Assembly: GCA_947304115.1 (NCBI GenBank)
Contig: CAMZAE010000004.1
Location: 29,457 to 93,456 of the forward strand
Direction: 5' to 3'
Length of the DNA stretch: 64,000 nucleotides
Source: an uncultured Prevotellaceae bacterium
GTDB taxonomy: Bacteria; Bacteroidota; Bacteroidia; Bacteroidales; Bacteroidaceae
Within the stretch, counting starts at the first letter, position 1. Each line of letters begins with the position of its first letter. Made by a program: the position numbers and the translations under genes. Below are positions 16,411-25,644 of the stretch, piece after piece. The notes beneath the pieces were generated by a model. That model saw only the letters and a list, made by a program, of their open reading frames with translations. It made no database searches and had not been told where the DNA came from.

Positions 16411-16788
16411 GTGAAATTGTCAAATCGTCAAATTGAGATAGGCGTCAACCGCATCAAGGTCTATGCCCGTCATGGTGTGTCGCCCCAAGAGCGTACTGTC
16501 GGGGCAGACTTCTATGTCACGGTCTCGGCCCTTGTAGATGTTGAGGCATCTGCATGGCAGGATGACCAGCTTGAAGGTACAGCCGACTATTCCCGCTTTG
16601 TCAACATTGTTCGCAGAGAGATGGCTATTCCATCGAACCTTTTGGAGCATGTGGCGGCAAGGATTGTCTCTGCTGTCCTCAGAGACTGCCCTCTCGTCCA
16701 GAAGGCCAGCGTCACCATCGAGAAGGAGAACCCGCCCCTCGGTGTCCGATGCGATAGCGTCTGCGTCAAAGTAGAGCAGACGAGATAA
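16411..16788 (+). CDS. folB: dihydroneopterin aldolase
   Basis: 125 residues. Folate-pathway enzyme splitting dihydroneopterin to 6-hydroxymethyl-dihydropterin and glycolaldehyde. Motifs: IKVYARHGVSPQERTVGADF, DYSRFVNIVRRE, LLEHVAARI, and the terminal KENPPLGVRCDSVCVKV. The GTG at 16411 is inside a run of TCAAAT words (16405-16435), so the first residues are encoded by the repeat; a TTG at 16432 is a possible alternative. Twelve bp after the nitroreductase fusion, same transcript likely. Confidence 0.92.
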   Translation: MKLSNRQIEIGVNRIKVYARHGVSPQERTVGADFYVTVSALVDVEASAWQDDQLEGTADYSRFVNIVRREMAIPSNLLEHVAARIVSAVLRDCPLVQKASVTIEKENPPLGVRCDSVCVKVEQTR

Positions 16789-16796
16789 GGCCCTTT

Positions 16797-17021
16797 GGTG
16801 AAGAGCGAAGCGTGAAAAGTGAAAGATTCCGTGCGGATATTACGGCGGTAGCAAATTTTTCACTCTTCACTCTTCGTTTTTCACTTTATTTTTTTGTATC
16901 TTTGCGCTCAGTTAGTCGTTTTGGGAATTAGTCGTTTGGTCGTTTAGGTTTGTAAACTTTCAACGTGCCATCGGCTTACCAGCCCAAACGACCAAATGAC
17001 TAAACACCCAAACGACCAAAT
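16797..17021. repeat. inverted word arrays ahead of the carboxyltransferase gene
   Basis: Two nested inverted arrays. Outer-left: GAAGAGCGAAGCGTGAAAAG at 16801 onward against CACTCTTCACTCTTCG at 16860 onward. Right: GTCGTTTGG words at 16913-16948 against CCAAACGACCAAA words at 16983-17021. The promoter (TATCTTTG 16897-16904) lies between them, so the second pair is in the leader and can form a long hairpin that ends at the start codon. Words of the same kind occur at 36905-36945 before the secA start. Confidence 0.6.
16897..16904 (+). promoter_or_regulatory. promoter of the carboxyltransferase gene
   Basis: TATCTTTG -7 box, leader about 110 nt containing the GTCGTTTGG inverted array. Confidence 0.6.
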
Positions 17022-17022
17022 A

Positions 17023-18804
17023 ATGAAGAAGAAAGTTCGTTTCAGTCTCGTATATAGAGACATGTGGCAGAGCAGCGGCAAGTTCCAGCCACGCAAGGAC
17101 CAGTTGGCACGCATCGCGCCCGTCATCATCGAGATGGGTTGCTTCGACCGTGTCGAGACCAATGGCGGTGCCTTCGAGCAAGTGAACCTCCTGGCTGGTG
17201 AGAACCCCAACGAGGCAGTCCGCGCCTTCTGCAAGCCTTTCAACGAAGTGGGCATCAAGACGCACATGCTCGACCGTGGCCTGAATGCCCTGCGCATGTA
17301 CCCCGTGCCCGACGATGTGCGCCAGCTCATGTATAAGGTGAAGAAGAAGCAAGGCACCGACATCACCCGCATCTTCTGCGGCCTGAACGACGTGCGCAAC
17401 ATCATCCCCAGCATCAAGTGGGCCAAAGAAGGCGGCATGATTCCGCAGGCCACTCTGTGTATCACCACCAGCCCTATCCATACGGCGGAGTACTATTCCA
17501 ACATTGCCGACCAACTGATAGAGGCTGGTGCTGCCGAGATTTGCCTGAAGGACATGGCTGGCATCGGCCAGCCTGCCATGCTTGGCAAGCTCACGGGCAT
17601 GATTAAGAAGAACCACCCCGACATTATCATCCAGTATCACGGCCACAGCGGTCCGGGCCTCTCGATGGCAAGTATTCTGGAGGTCTGCAACAATGGGGCC
17701 GACATCATCGACACCGCCATCGAGCCTCTCTCTTGGGGCAAGGTGCATCCGGACATTATCTCCGTACAGTCGATGCTGAAGAACGAAGGCTTCGACGTGC
17801 CGGAAATCAACATGAATGCCTATATGAAGGCCCGCTCCCTCACGCAGGAGTTTATCGACGACTGGCTTGGCTACTTCATCAATCCCGCCAACAAACACAT
17901 GTCGAGCCTGCTGCTCGGCAGCGGTCTTCCTGGCGGCATGATGGGTTCCATGATGGCCGACTTGGGAGGCATACAGGCTGCCATCAACAGCCTGCGCAAG
18001 CAGAAGGGCGAACCAGAACTGAACACCGACGACATGCTCGTCGCCCTGTTTAATGAGGTAGAGTACGTCTGGCCGATGGTTGGCTATCCTCCATTGGTGA
18101 CACCATTCAGCCAGTACACCAAGAACATCGCCCTGATGAACCTGCTCACTATGGCACAGGGCAAGGGACGCTTTGTGATGATGGACGATGCCATGTGGGG
18201 CATGATACTTGGCAAGAGCGGCAAGGTGCCTGGCACCATTGCGCCCGAACTTGTGGCCCTCGCCAAGGAAAAAGGCAAGGAGTTCACCGACACCGACCCG
18301 CACACGCTCTATCCCAATGCGCTCGACGACTTCCGCAAGGAAATGAAGGAGAACGGATGGGACTTCGGACAGGACGATGAGGAACTCTTCGAGCTTGCCA
18401 TGCACCCGGAACAGTATCGCAACTACAAGAGCGGTCAGGCGAAGAAGAACTTCCTTGCGGACCTCGAGAAGATGAAATTGGAGAAAATGGCAAAGGGGAA
18501 CGTAAAGATTTCCCCAGAAGAACTCTCGGCCTTCAAGCACGCCAAGGCCGACGCTGTGGTCAGCCCTGTTGATGGTCAGGTATTCTACGAGTTCAAGGGT
18601 GATGGCGAGGGCATTCCTTGCTTGGAACCTTCCATCGGACAGGAGTACAAGGACGGCGACATCCTTTGCTACGTACAGGCCACTTGGGGCGAGTTCATCC
18701 CCATCCCGGCCGGCATCGGCGGCCGCCTTGTGGATATTGCAGCCAAGAAAGCTTCCCACGTGCGTCGCGGCGACACGCTTGCCTGGATAGAACGGGAAGC
18801 GTAG
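17023..18804 (+). CDS. oxaloacetate decarboxylase alpha / pyruvate carboxylase subunit B, biotin site lost
   Basis: 593 residues from ATG 17023 (MKKKVRFSLVYRDMWQSSGK); an earlier ATG is inside the repeat array. HMGL-like TIM barrel (~1-270: metal-site motifs RVETNGGAFEQ, IQYHGHSGPG) and PYC_OADA domain (~290-460). The last ~80 residues have the biotinyl/lipoyl fold (VVSPVDGQVFYEF ... GDILCYVQATWGEF ... IPAGIGGRLVDIAAKK), but where the family has AMKM/AMKT with the biotinylated Lys this protein reads QATWG. It therefore cannot carry biotin itself and would need a separate carrier, or is a retired enzyme. No beta or gamma subunit nearby. Confidence 0.88.
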   Translation: MKKKVRFSLVYRDMWQSSGKFQPRKDQLARIAPVIIEMGCFDRVETNGGAFEQVNLLAGENPNEAVRAFCKPFNEVGIKTHMLDRGLNALRMYPVPDDVRQLMYKVKKKQGTDITRIFCGLNDVRNIIPSIKWAKEGGMIPQATLCITTSPIHTAEYYSNIADQLIEAGAAEICLKDMAGIGQPAMLGKLTGMIKKNHPDIIIQYHGHSGPGLSMASILEVCNNGADIIDTAIEPLSWGKVHPDIISVQSMLKNEGFDVPEINMNAYMKARSLTQEFIDDWLGYFINPANKHMSSLLLGSGLPGGMMGSMMADLGGIQAAINSLRKQKGEPELNTDDMLVALFNEVEYVWPMVGYPPLVTPFSQYTKNIALMNLLTMAQGKGRFVMMDDAMWGMILGKSGKVPGTIAPELVALAKEKGKEFTDTDPHTLYPNALDDFRKEMKENGWDFGQDDEELFELAMHPEQYRNYKSGQAKKNFLADLEKMKLEKMAKGNVKISPEELSAFKHAKADAVVSPVDGQVFYEFKGDGEGIPCLEPSIGQEYKDGDILCYVQATWGEFIPIPAGIGGRLVDIAAKKASHVRRGDTLAWIEREA

Positions 18805-18827
18805 TTTGTGAATATAAACAATTATCA

Positions 18828-18856
18828 ACGGGACCAGCAATGGTCCCGTTTTTTAT
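18828..18856 (+). terminator. intrinsic terminator
   Basis: ACGGGACCA / TGGTCCCGT with a 4-nt loop and a T tract, 24 bp after the carboxyltransferase stop. Confidence 0.9.
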
Positions 18857-18984
18857 TTCTTTTAATGTAATAATGAGTAGGATTTTATGTATAATTATTC
18901 ACAAAACGACGTGTTTTTGCACGTTTTTGTTCCTTTTTCTTAATTATTTTGTACAAAATGTAAATAATTTCAAAATTTTATTCG

Positions 18985-18992
18985 TACCTTTG
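18985..18992 (+). promoter_or_regulatory. promoter of the SusC-SusD locus
   Basis: TACCTTTG -7 box with a TTTC element 20 bp upstream; leader ~125 nt, rich in TATA-like dinucleotide runs. Confidence 0.65.
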
Positions 18993-19121
18993 CAGGCTGA
19001 ATTTCGCACTCGCGCGCACATATACATATTATATAATATAATAATGTATAATAAAGGCAATGTTGTGTGGAGCGAGAGGGCGCAATGAGATTAGATAAGA
19101 GAAAGAAATAATAATTAAAAG

Positions 19122-22100
19122 ATGTTTTTATATTATAAGAAGTTAAGCCTTGTCTGTGTGTCGCTGTTCTTATCTGTCGGAATGGCTTTGGCTCAGACAA
19201 GTATTTCGGGAACAGTGTTTTCTGCCGATGACAACGAGCCGCTGATAGGCGTCAACGTATTGGTGGAGGGCACGCAGAAGAGAACCATAACAGATATTGA
19301 CGGCAAGTTCAAGTTGTCGGACGTCAAGCACAACGCTGTTTTGGTTGTCTCAATGATGGGTATGCGTACTGAAAAGGTGAAAGCCAAGGACGGTATGCGT
19401 ATAATGATGCAGAGTGCAGAAACACAAATGACAGAGGTCATCGTGAACGGTCAGCAAATGATTGACAAGCGACTGTTCACGGGCGCAGCCACGAAGGTGG
19501 ATGCCGAGAAGATAAAACTCTCCGGCATGGCCGATGTGAGCCGCTCCTTGGAAGGCCGTGTGGCAGGTGTGCAGGTGACTAACGTGACGGGCACCTTTGG
19601 TGCTTCGCCCAAGATTCGTGTGCGCGGTGCCACCTCCATCTACGGTAACTCCAAGCCCCTGTGGGTCGTGGATGGCGTCATCTATGAGGACAACGTCGAT
19701 GTCAGTGCCGACGACCTGTCGTCTGGCGATGCCAAGACCTTGATTTCCTCTGCTGTGGCAGGCTTGAACTCGGACGACATCGAGTCGTTCACCATTCTGA
19801 AGGATGGCTCCGCAACCTCCATCTACGGTGCCCGTGCCATGGGCGGTGTGATTGTCGTCACCACCAAAAGAGGTTCCAAAGGCCGTGCCAGTGTAAACTA
19901 CACAGGCGAGTTTACAACACGTCTCAAGCCCAGCTACAATAACTACAACATTATGAACTCCCAGGAGATGATGGGTGTTTATAAGGAGATGTACGACAAG
20001 GGTTGGTTGCAGCTTGACAATATGGTGAACGCCCAGAACACGGGTGTCTATGGCTACATGTTCCAGCAGTTGCGCTCGTATGATCCTGTGACGGGCACTT
20101 ACGGCTTGCAAAACACGGAAGCAGCCCGCAATGCCTACCTGCAGGCAGCAGAGTTCCGCAACACCGATTGGTTCGACCTTTTGTTCTCCAGTAAGATACA
20201 GCAGAACCACTCTGTCAGCATCTCCGGCGGTACAGAGCGTTCCACAAACTATTTCTCCATGTCCGTGCTGTCCGACCCCGGACAGTTCATCAACCGCAGC
20301 AGCGTGAGCCGCTATACCTTTAACGGCAACACCTCCTACGACATACTGAAGGAAAAGAAAGGCTGTAATCTGCTGACTGTCAAGTTGGCAGCCCAGGGAA
20401 GCTATCGTCAGCAGGAAGCCCCTGGCTCGCTGAACCGCACCACCGATGTCGTGACTGGTGAGGTGAAGCGCGACTTCGACATCAACCCCTTCAGCTATGC
20501 TTTGAACACAAGCCGCTGCCTCGATCCCAACATCAACTACACCCGCTTCTACACAGGCTTCAACATCTTTGACGAACTGGAGTACAACTACAACGACATC
20601 CAGGTCAAGGAACTGATGTTCCGTGGCGAGCTGGAGTACAAGCCCACAAGGGCATGGCGCTTTAGCGGACTTATATCATCTCGACTGTCGAGCACACGTC
20701 GCCAGCATAACGTAATGGACAATTCCAACCAGGCCAATGCCTATCGTGCAGGTACTGATGCACAGGACGACAATTCCACTGTTCGTGATGCCAACACCCT
20801 CCTCTATACGGACCCGGACAACGAGCTGGCTCTGCCTGAATCTGTCCTGCCGTCGGGCGGCATCAAGTATCAGTACGACGACAACATGCGCTCCAACACC
20901 TTCCGCTTTATGGCCGGCTACAACAATGTGTTCAAGGACAAGCACACCGTCAACGGCATGGTGGGCACTGAGTACTCCTCTGTTCGTCGCACGGCCACAA
21001 CATGGACAGGATGGGGTTATCAGTTCGACAACGGCGGCATCACCTATGCGCCGTACCTCTGGCTCAAGCAGATGAACGAAGAGAACACCGAGTACTTCAG
21101 CGAAAAGTACACGCTGACAAACACCTTGGCTTATTATGGTCAGTTTAACTATAACTATGACGAGCGCTACACACTGAACGGCACGTTCCGCTATGAAGGC
21201 ACCAACCGTCTCGGCAAGAGCCGCCAAAGCCGCTGGCTGCCGACATGGAACGTTTCGGGATCATACGACCTCACCAACGAGAAGTTCATGGCAAGGACCA
21301 GGTCATGGCTCTCACAGGTGAAGTTCCGTGGCAGCTATTCGCTGACCGCCGATACAGGTCCGTCATGGGTGACAAATGCCCAGGCCATCTTTATGACCAA
21401 GAACTCTTGGCGTCCCTTCACTTCTGCTGCTGAGACACAGATTTACATTTCGTCCCTCGGCAACTCAGAACTGACCTACGAGAAAAAGCATGAATGGAAT
21501 GTTGGTGTTGATTTGAGCTTCCTGAAAGACCGCATAGGCATCACATTTGACATCTACGGGCGCAACAACTACGACTTGATAGGCCGCACCTATACACAGG
21601 GCGCCGGTGGTGAGATTGCCAAGTATGCCAATGTCGCAGACATGGAGTCCAATGGTGTGGAGTTCAGCCTTTCTACCGTCAACATCAACAAGGCAGGCTT
21701 CAAGTGGACATCCGACTTTGTCTTCTCCAAGTCAAGCAACAAAATTACTTCCCTCGAAGTTGCAAGCCGTGCCGTTGACCTCGTGACAGGTCAGGGATAT
21801 GCCATCGAAGGTTATCCGGTACGCTCCATCTTCAGCTATAAGTTTGCAGGACTCAATGACGAAGGCCTGCCACAAGTCTATAACGAGCGTGGCGAAAAGA
21901 CAATAGGCGATGTGAATTTCCAGGAGACAGAGAAGTTGACAGACTTCCTCGTTTACGAAGGTCCTTCCGATCCTACGTTCTATGGCTCTTTCAACAACAC
22001 CTTCAGCTATAAGAGCAAGAAGTGGGGCGACCTCTCGCTCGACCTTTTCATTACATTTGCCGGTGGCAACGTGGTTCGTCTTGATCCCGTCTTCTCTGCT

Positions 22101-22508
22101 GCCTACAGTGACCTCTCGGCATTGCCACGCGAGTTCAAGAACCGCTGGGTGATGGCTGGCGATGAGGCTGTAACGACCATTCCCACCATTGCCTCACGCA
22201 ATCAGGTTGACCGCTATGGCTCTTACACTCTGCGTACGGCATACAATGCCTACAACTACTCCACGGAGCGCATTGCCATTGGCGATTTCATCCGTCTGAA
22301 GGAAGTGGCACTCACTTATACCTTGCCCGATGGATGGTTGAGGAATACCTTCATCAACCGTGCCTCTTTGAAATTGGCAACCACGAACCTCTGTCTGCTT
22401 TATGCCGACAAGAAGCTGAACGGCCAGGACCCGGAGTTCATCAACTCCGGCGGTGTGGCTGCGCCCATCTCCAAGCAGTTTACCGCAACCGTGCGCTTAG
22501 GGTTCTAA
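19122..22508 (+). CDS. SusC/RagA-type TonB-dependent outer-membrane transporter
   Basis: 1128 residues. Signal peptide to ~25 (LFLSVGMALAQ), then a carboxypeptidase-regulatory-like domain (ISGTVFSADDNEPLIGVNVL), a plug domain with the SusC signature SLEGRVAGVQV and RVRGATSIYGNSKPLWVVDG, and a beta-barrel ending in a terminal aromatic (VRLGF). Opens the five-gene locus to 30317. No ECF sigma/anti-sigma, hybrid sensor or SusR gene is beside it. Substrate cannot be read from sequence; the metallohydrolase neighbour hints at peptide rather than glycan import. Confidence 0.95.
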   Translation: MFLYYKKLSLVCVSLFLSVGMALAQTSISGTVFSADDNEPLIGVNVLVEGTQKRTITDIDGKFKLSDVKHNAVLVVSMMGMRTEKVKAKDGMRIMMQSAETQMTEVIVNGQQMIDKRLFTGAATKVDAEKIKLSGMADVSRSLEGRVAGVQVTNVTGTFGASPKIRVRGATSIYGNSKPLWVVDGVIYEDNVDVSADDLSSGDAKTLISSAVAGLNSDDIESFTILKDGSATSIYGARAMGGVIVVTTKRGSKGRASVNYTGEFTTRLKPSYNNYNIMNSQEMMGVYKEMYDKGWLQLDNMVNAQNTGVYGYMFQQLRSYDPVTGTYGLQNTEAARNAYLQAAEFRNTDWFDLLFSSKIQQNHSVSISGGTERSTNYFSMSVLSDPGQFINRSSVSRYTFNGNTSYDILKEKKGCNLLTVKLAAQGSYRQQEAPGSLNRTTDVVTGEVKRDFDINPFSYALNTSRCLDPNINYTRFYTGFNIFDELEYNYNDIQVKELMFRGELEYKPTRAWRFSGLISSRLSSTRRQHNVMDNSNQANAYRAGTDAQDDNSTVRDANTLLYTDPDNELALPESVLPSGGIKYQYDDNMRSNTFRFMAGYNNVFKDKHTVNGMVGTEYSSVRRTATTWTGWGYQFDNGGITYAPYLWLKQMNEENTEYFSEKYTLTNTLAYYGQFNYNYDERYTLNGTFRYEGTNRLGKSRQSRWLPTWNVSGSYDLTNEKFMARTRSWLSQVKFRGSYSLTADTGPSWVTNAQAIFMTKNSWRPFTSAAETQIYISSLGNSELTYEKKHEWNVGVDLSFLKDRIGITFDIYGRNNYDLIGRTYTQGAGGEIAKYANVADMESNGVEFSLSTVNINKAGFKWTSDFVFSKSSNKITSLEVASRAVDLVTGQGYAIEGYPVRSIFSYKFAGLNDEGLPQVYNERGEKTIGDVNFQETEKLTDFLVYEGPSDPTFYGSFNNTFSYKSKKWGDLSLDLFITFAGGNVVRLDPVFSAAYSDLSALPREFKNRWVMAGDEAVTTIPTIASRNQVDRYGSYTLRTAYNAYNYSTERIAIGDFIRLKEVALTYTLPDGWLRNTFINRASLKLATTNLCLLYADKKLNGQDPEFINSGGVAAPISKQFTATVRLGF

Positions 22509-22560
22509 ATGAAGAGTGAAGAATGAAGAAAGAAGAATTTGCTACCGCTTTAGGTGGAAC
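22509..22560. repeat. GAAGAGTGAA / TTTGCTACCGC element at SusC-SusD junction
   Basis: Right after the SusC stop: GAAGAGTGAAGAATGAAG, then AATTTGCTACCGC. The reverse complement at ~16845-16880 holds the same order (GAAGAGTGAAGAGTGAAA then AATTTGCTACCGCCG). A short dispersed element therefore lies between the two genes and provides an ATG in frame with SusD. Confidence 0.6.
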
Positions 22561-22576
22561 AAAGATAATAAATACT

Positions 22577-24349
22577 ATGAGACAATACACACATGATATG
22601 TGGATACGGGAAGTGGGCGTGAAAAGGATGATGAGTTTGCTCGTTGCAGCATGCCTCATGTTTCAGGTCTCACTCGTCGTTTCCTGCACTGCGCTCGACG
22701 AAGCTCCCGATAACCGCACAGAAATAGACAATCCGGAAAAGGTTGGCAAGTTTTTGACGTCTGCCTACCCACTCTCCGTGCCAGCCGTCATCTGCGAACT
22801 CAGCGGTGACAACCTGGTGGACAACAACGTCTGCGTGCCCGCCACACACTATGATGCCTATGCCAAGTTCCACGAACAGGCATACGAATGGAATGACATC
22901 GACAACTACAGCACAGGCGAGGACGATACGCCCTATACCGTTTGGGAATCCTATTATCAGGGCATTGCCGTAGCCAACCATGCTATTGAAGCCATGCTTG
23001 AGATGAGCAAGGACCCTGCCCACGACCGTGAACTGGCACATTCCTGGGGCGAGGCACACCTTCTGCGTGCCTACCTGCATTTTGTGCTAGTCAATGTGTT
23101 TGCCGAAACCTACAAGGACGAGACGCAGAGCGCCAACGATGTGGGCATCCCATACGTCCGTGAAGTAGAGAAGACCGTCACTGTTGACTACAGCGATCCT
23201 AAGTTCCGCAAGAGTGTGGCAGAAGTGTACCAGCTTATCGAACAGGACATCCTGGAGGGTGTTGACCTTATCGACGACTCCAAGTACAAGGTGCCTGCCT
23301 ATCACTTCAACCGCAACGCAGCCAATGCCTTTGCAGCCCGCTTCTATCTCTACAAGCGCGACTATGAGAAGTGTGTCAAGTACGCCACAGCAGCCTTGGG
23401 TTCCAATCCAGCTTCTTCCCTGCGCAAGTGGGCGACGATGAGCGCCAACACCATCAACACCCTGCTCAATGACTTCAACGACGAGACTGCGCCATGCAAT
23501 TACCTCTTGCAGACCACCTACTCGCTGTTCGACCGTATGCTCTCAGCATGTCGTTATGCTATCAACAAGGGCAGTGCAGCCGAGAACGTGGATAACACGT
23601 ATGACATTCTCTATGAAGGCGGCGGGCCTAACTGGGATGGTCGTCTCAAGGCTTTCGACGGCAAAATCTACCGTTGGGGAGCAGGCTCGGAGTATGGCTC
23701 ATGGCTTTTCCGTGTGTATGAGTACTTTGAATATACCGACAAAATTGCAGGCATTGGCTTTGTTCACATCATCTACCAGCCGTTCACAGCCGAAGAGACG
23801 TTGCTTTGCCGTGCCGAGGCAGAAGTCTATCTCGGGCAGACAGACAAGGCCATTGCAGACCTTGGCTTCTGGACGTCATCGCACATGGTTGACAAAGCCC
23901 TGACGCAGGAAGACATCAACAGGTGGTATAAAGGCGGTGCCGCAAAGAACATTTATGTCAGCGACCTGCATCCTACGGAGATAAGTCCCGAGTTTACGTA
24001 CGATGGCTTAAGCGATGATGCCAAGCGTGTGATAGACTGTGTCCTTCACTTCCGTCGTATAGAGACGATGTTCGAGGGCTTGCGTTGGTTCGACATCAAG
24101 CGCTACGGCATCACGGTTCACCATGCCTATCGCGATCCTAATGAGGATGACATACACCATGATTATCTTCAGTGGAACGATCCCCGCCGTGTCCTGCAGA
24201 TACCTCAGAATGTCATTGATGCCGGTTATCCCTTCAATAACAGGACAAATTCATTGGGAGGCGGCCAAGGCGGTGAACTGAAGTCTGTGCCTGTGCTGGC
24301 AGAACCGAAACAAGGAAACACAGAGGACGAGGATAACTTTAACGATTAA
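22577..24349 (+). CDS. SusD/RagB-type outer-membrane lipoprotein
   Basis: Partner lid of the SusC transporter. Lipoprotein signal LLVAACLMFQVSLVVSC, Cys as lipid anchor. SusD features: TPR-like helices (SWGEAHLLRAYLHFVLVN, AEVYQLIEQDILEGVDLI, NAANAFAARFYLYKRDY) and the C-terminal FEGLRWFDIKRYG. Start is uncertain: 22577 (MRQYTHDMW) is used; ATG 22523 falls in a dispersed repeat and GTG 22619 or ATG 22628 would give a more normal signal peptide. ~590 residues. Confidence 0.93.
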   Translation: MRQYTHDMWIREVGVKRMMSLLVAACLMFQVSLVVSCTALDEAPDNRTEIDNPEKVGKFLTSAYPLSVPAVICELSGDNLVDNNVCVPATHYDAYAKFHEQAYEWNDIDNYSTGEDDTPYTVWESYYQGIAVANHAIEAMLEMSKDPAHDRELAHSWGEAHLLRAYLHFVLVNVFAETYKDETQSANDVGIPYVREVEKTVTVDYSDPKFRKSVAEVYQLIEQDILEGVDLIDDSKYKVPAYHFNRNAANAFAARFYLYKRDYEKCVKYATAALGSNPASSLRKWATMSANTINTLLNDFNDETAPCNYLLQTTYSLFDRMLSACRYAINKGSAAENVDNTYDILYEGGGPNWDGRLKAFDGKIYRWGAGSEYGSWLFRVYEYFEYTDKIAGIGFVHIIYQPFTAEETLLCRAEAEVYLGQTDKAIADLGFWTSSHMVDKALTQEDINRWYKGGAAKNIYVSDLHPTEISPEFTYDGLSDDAKRVIDCVLHFRRIETMFEGLRWFDIKRYGITVHHAYRDPNEDDIHHDYLQWNDPRRVLQIPQNVIDAGYPFNNRTNSLGGGQGGELKSVPVLAEPKQGNTEDEDNFND

Positions 24350-24357
24350 TCAGGAGA

Positions 24358-25629
24358 ATGAAGATGAAAAAGACATTATATATAATATGTATTGTTGCAA
24401 CCGTTGCAGCGCTCTCCTCTTGCCGCGGTGAAGAAGCCTTTAGTGAGTCAATCTTCGACACCAGTGTGCCTGTTGTTGACGAGACGAAGGCAACATACAA
24501 GTTCGACAAATGGCTCTACGACAATTTCGTCGTTCCCTATAACGTTGATGTGAAGTACCACTTCGACCTGTCGTCTTCAGACCTGAACTTCCAACTTACG
24601 CCTGCAGACTACAACCGTTCCCAGCTCTTGGCGCGTTTCATCAGATACCTGTTCTATGACGTCTATACCAAGTATGCTGGCGAAGACTTTATGAAGACAT
24701 ACGGTCCCCGCATCTTCCACTTTATCGGTTCTTCGGGCTACAGCCCCACTACGGGTACCGAAGTGTTGGGATACGCTTCTGGCGGTGTGAAGATTACGCT
24801 TTTTAACATCAACGAGATGAAGGCCTATACTCCAGGCGTTACCTATGGCGGTGCAGACCTGGATGTGCTCAACGATAAGTATTTCCACACGATGCACCAT
24901 GAGTTCTCTCATATCCTGCATCAGACGAAGTCCTATCCCGTCACCTTCGGACAGGTGACATCTGGCACCTATGATCCCATTGGCTGGCAAGAGCGCGACT
25001 CCGTATGGACGCACTCCCACGGCTATGTCACACACTATGCCTCCTCTGCCACCTATGAAGATTTTGTGGAGATGCTTTCCGGCACCATCACCGACACCGA
25101 CCACCGTTGGATGAACCGCATCATCAATGCTTGTGTGAAGGGTGTCCGGCAGGGTGACAAGGAGGACGTCCTGGAGCTTATCGACTCCCTTGAAATAAAT
25201 CTTGACGATCCCAAAGGACATTGGAACAACTTCACGCTTTATGAGGAGTCCGAGTACAACGACCAGACGGACGAGTATGATCCTACGGACCGCTATGTCC
25301 TTGACGAGCATCGTCTCCTTGCAGATTCCAGAACCCATCAATATCAAGTTGTCAACAAAGCGGCAACGGCCTATGTGGACCAGTATAAATACAAGAAGTA
25401 TAAGGAGTTCACTTCGTTTAGGGACTTCTTGGACAAGGAAGTCAAGATTTCTACCGACGATGACTTGACAGGCATCAACTCCCTGCTGAAGAAGATGGAC
25501 ATCGCCACAAAGTGGTACACCGAGAACTGGGGGCTTTATCTCTTCAAGCTTCGCCATGAGGTGCGTGAGCGTCAGACCAACATTAACGACTTCCTCAAGG
25601 ACGAGGTGACGATTTTTGACCTTGAATAA
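24358..25629 (+). CDS. substrate import-associated zinc metallohydrolase lipoprotein
   Basis: 423 residues. Lipoprotein signal ending ALSSC. The zinc motif HHEFSHILHQ (HExxH, ~182) sits in a region typical of the SusCD-linked metallohydrolase family (TIGR04549 type), with ASSATYEDFVEMLSG downstream likely supplying the third ligand. It starts 8 bp after SusD. The family is thought to work at the cell surface with the transporter; the actual substrate bond is unknown. Confidence 0.88.
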   Translation: MKMKKTLYIICIVATVAALSSCRGEEAFSESIFDTSVPVVDETKATYKFDKWLYDNFVVPYNVDVKYHFDLSSSDLNFQLTPADYNRSQLLARFIRYLFYDVYTKYAGEDFMKTYGPRIFHFIGSSGYSPTTGTEVLGYASGGVKITLFNINEMKAYTPGVTYGGADLDVLNDKYFHTMHHEFSHILHQTKSYPVTFGQVTSGTYDPIGWQERDSVWTHSHGYVTHYASSATYEDFVEMLSGTITDTDHRWMNRIINACVKGVRQGDKEDVLELIDSLEINLDDPKGHWNNFTLYEESEYNDQTDEYDPTDRYVLDEHRLLADSRTHQYQVVNKAATAYVDQYKYKKYKEFTSFRDFLDKEVKISTDDDLTGINSLLKKMDIATKWYTENWGLYLFKLRHEVRERQTNINDFLKDEVTIFDLE

Positions 25630-25644
25630 TTCTATGTACTGATT

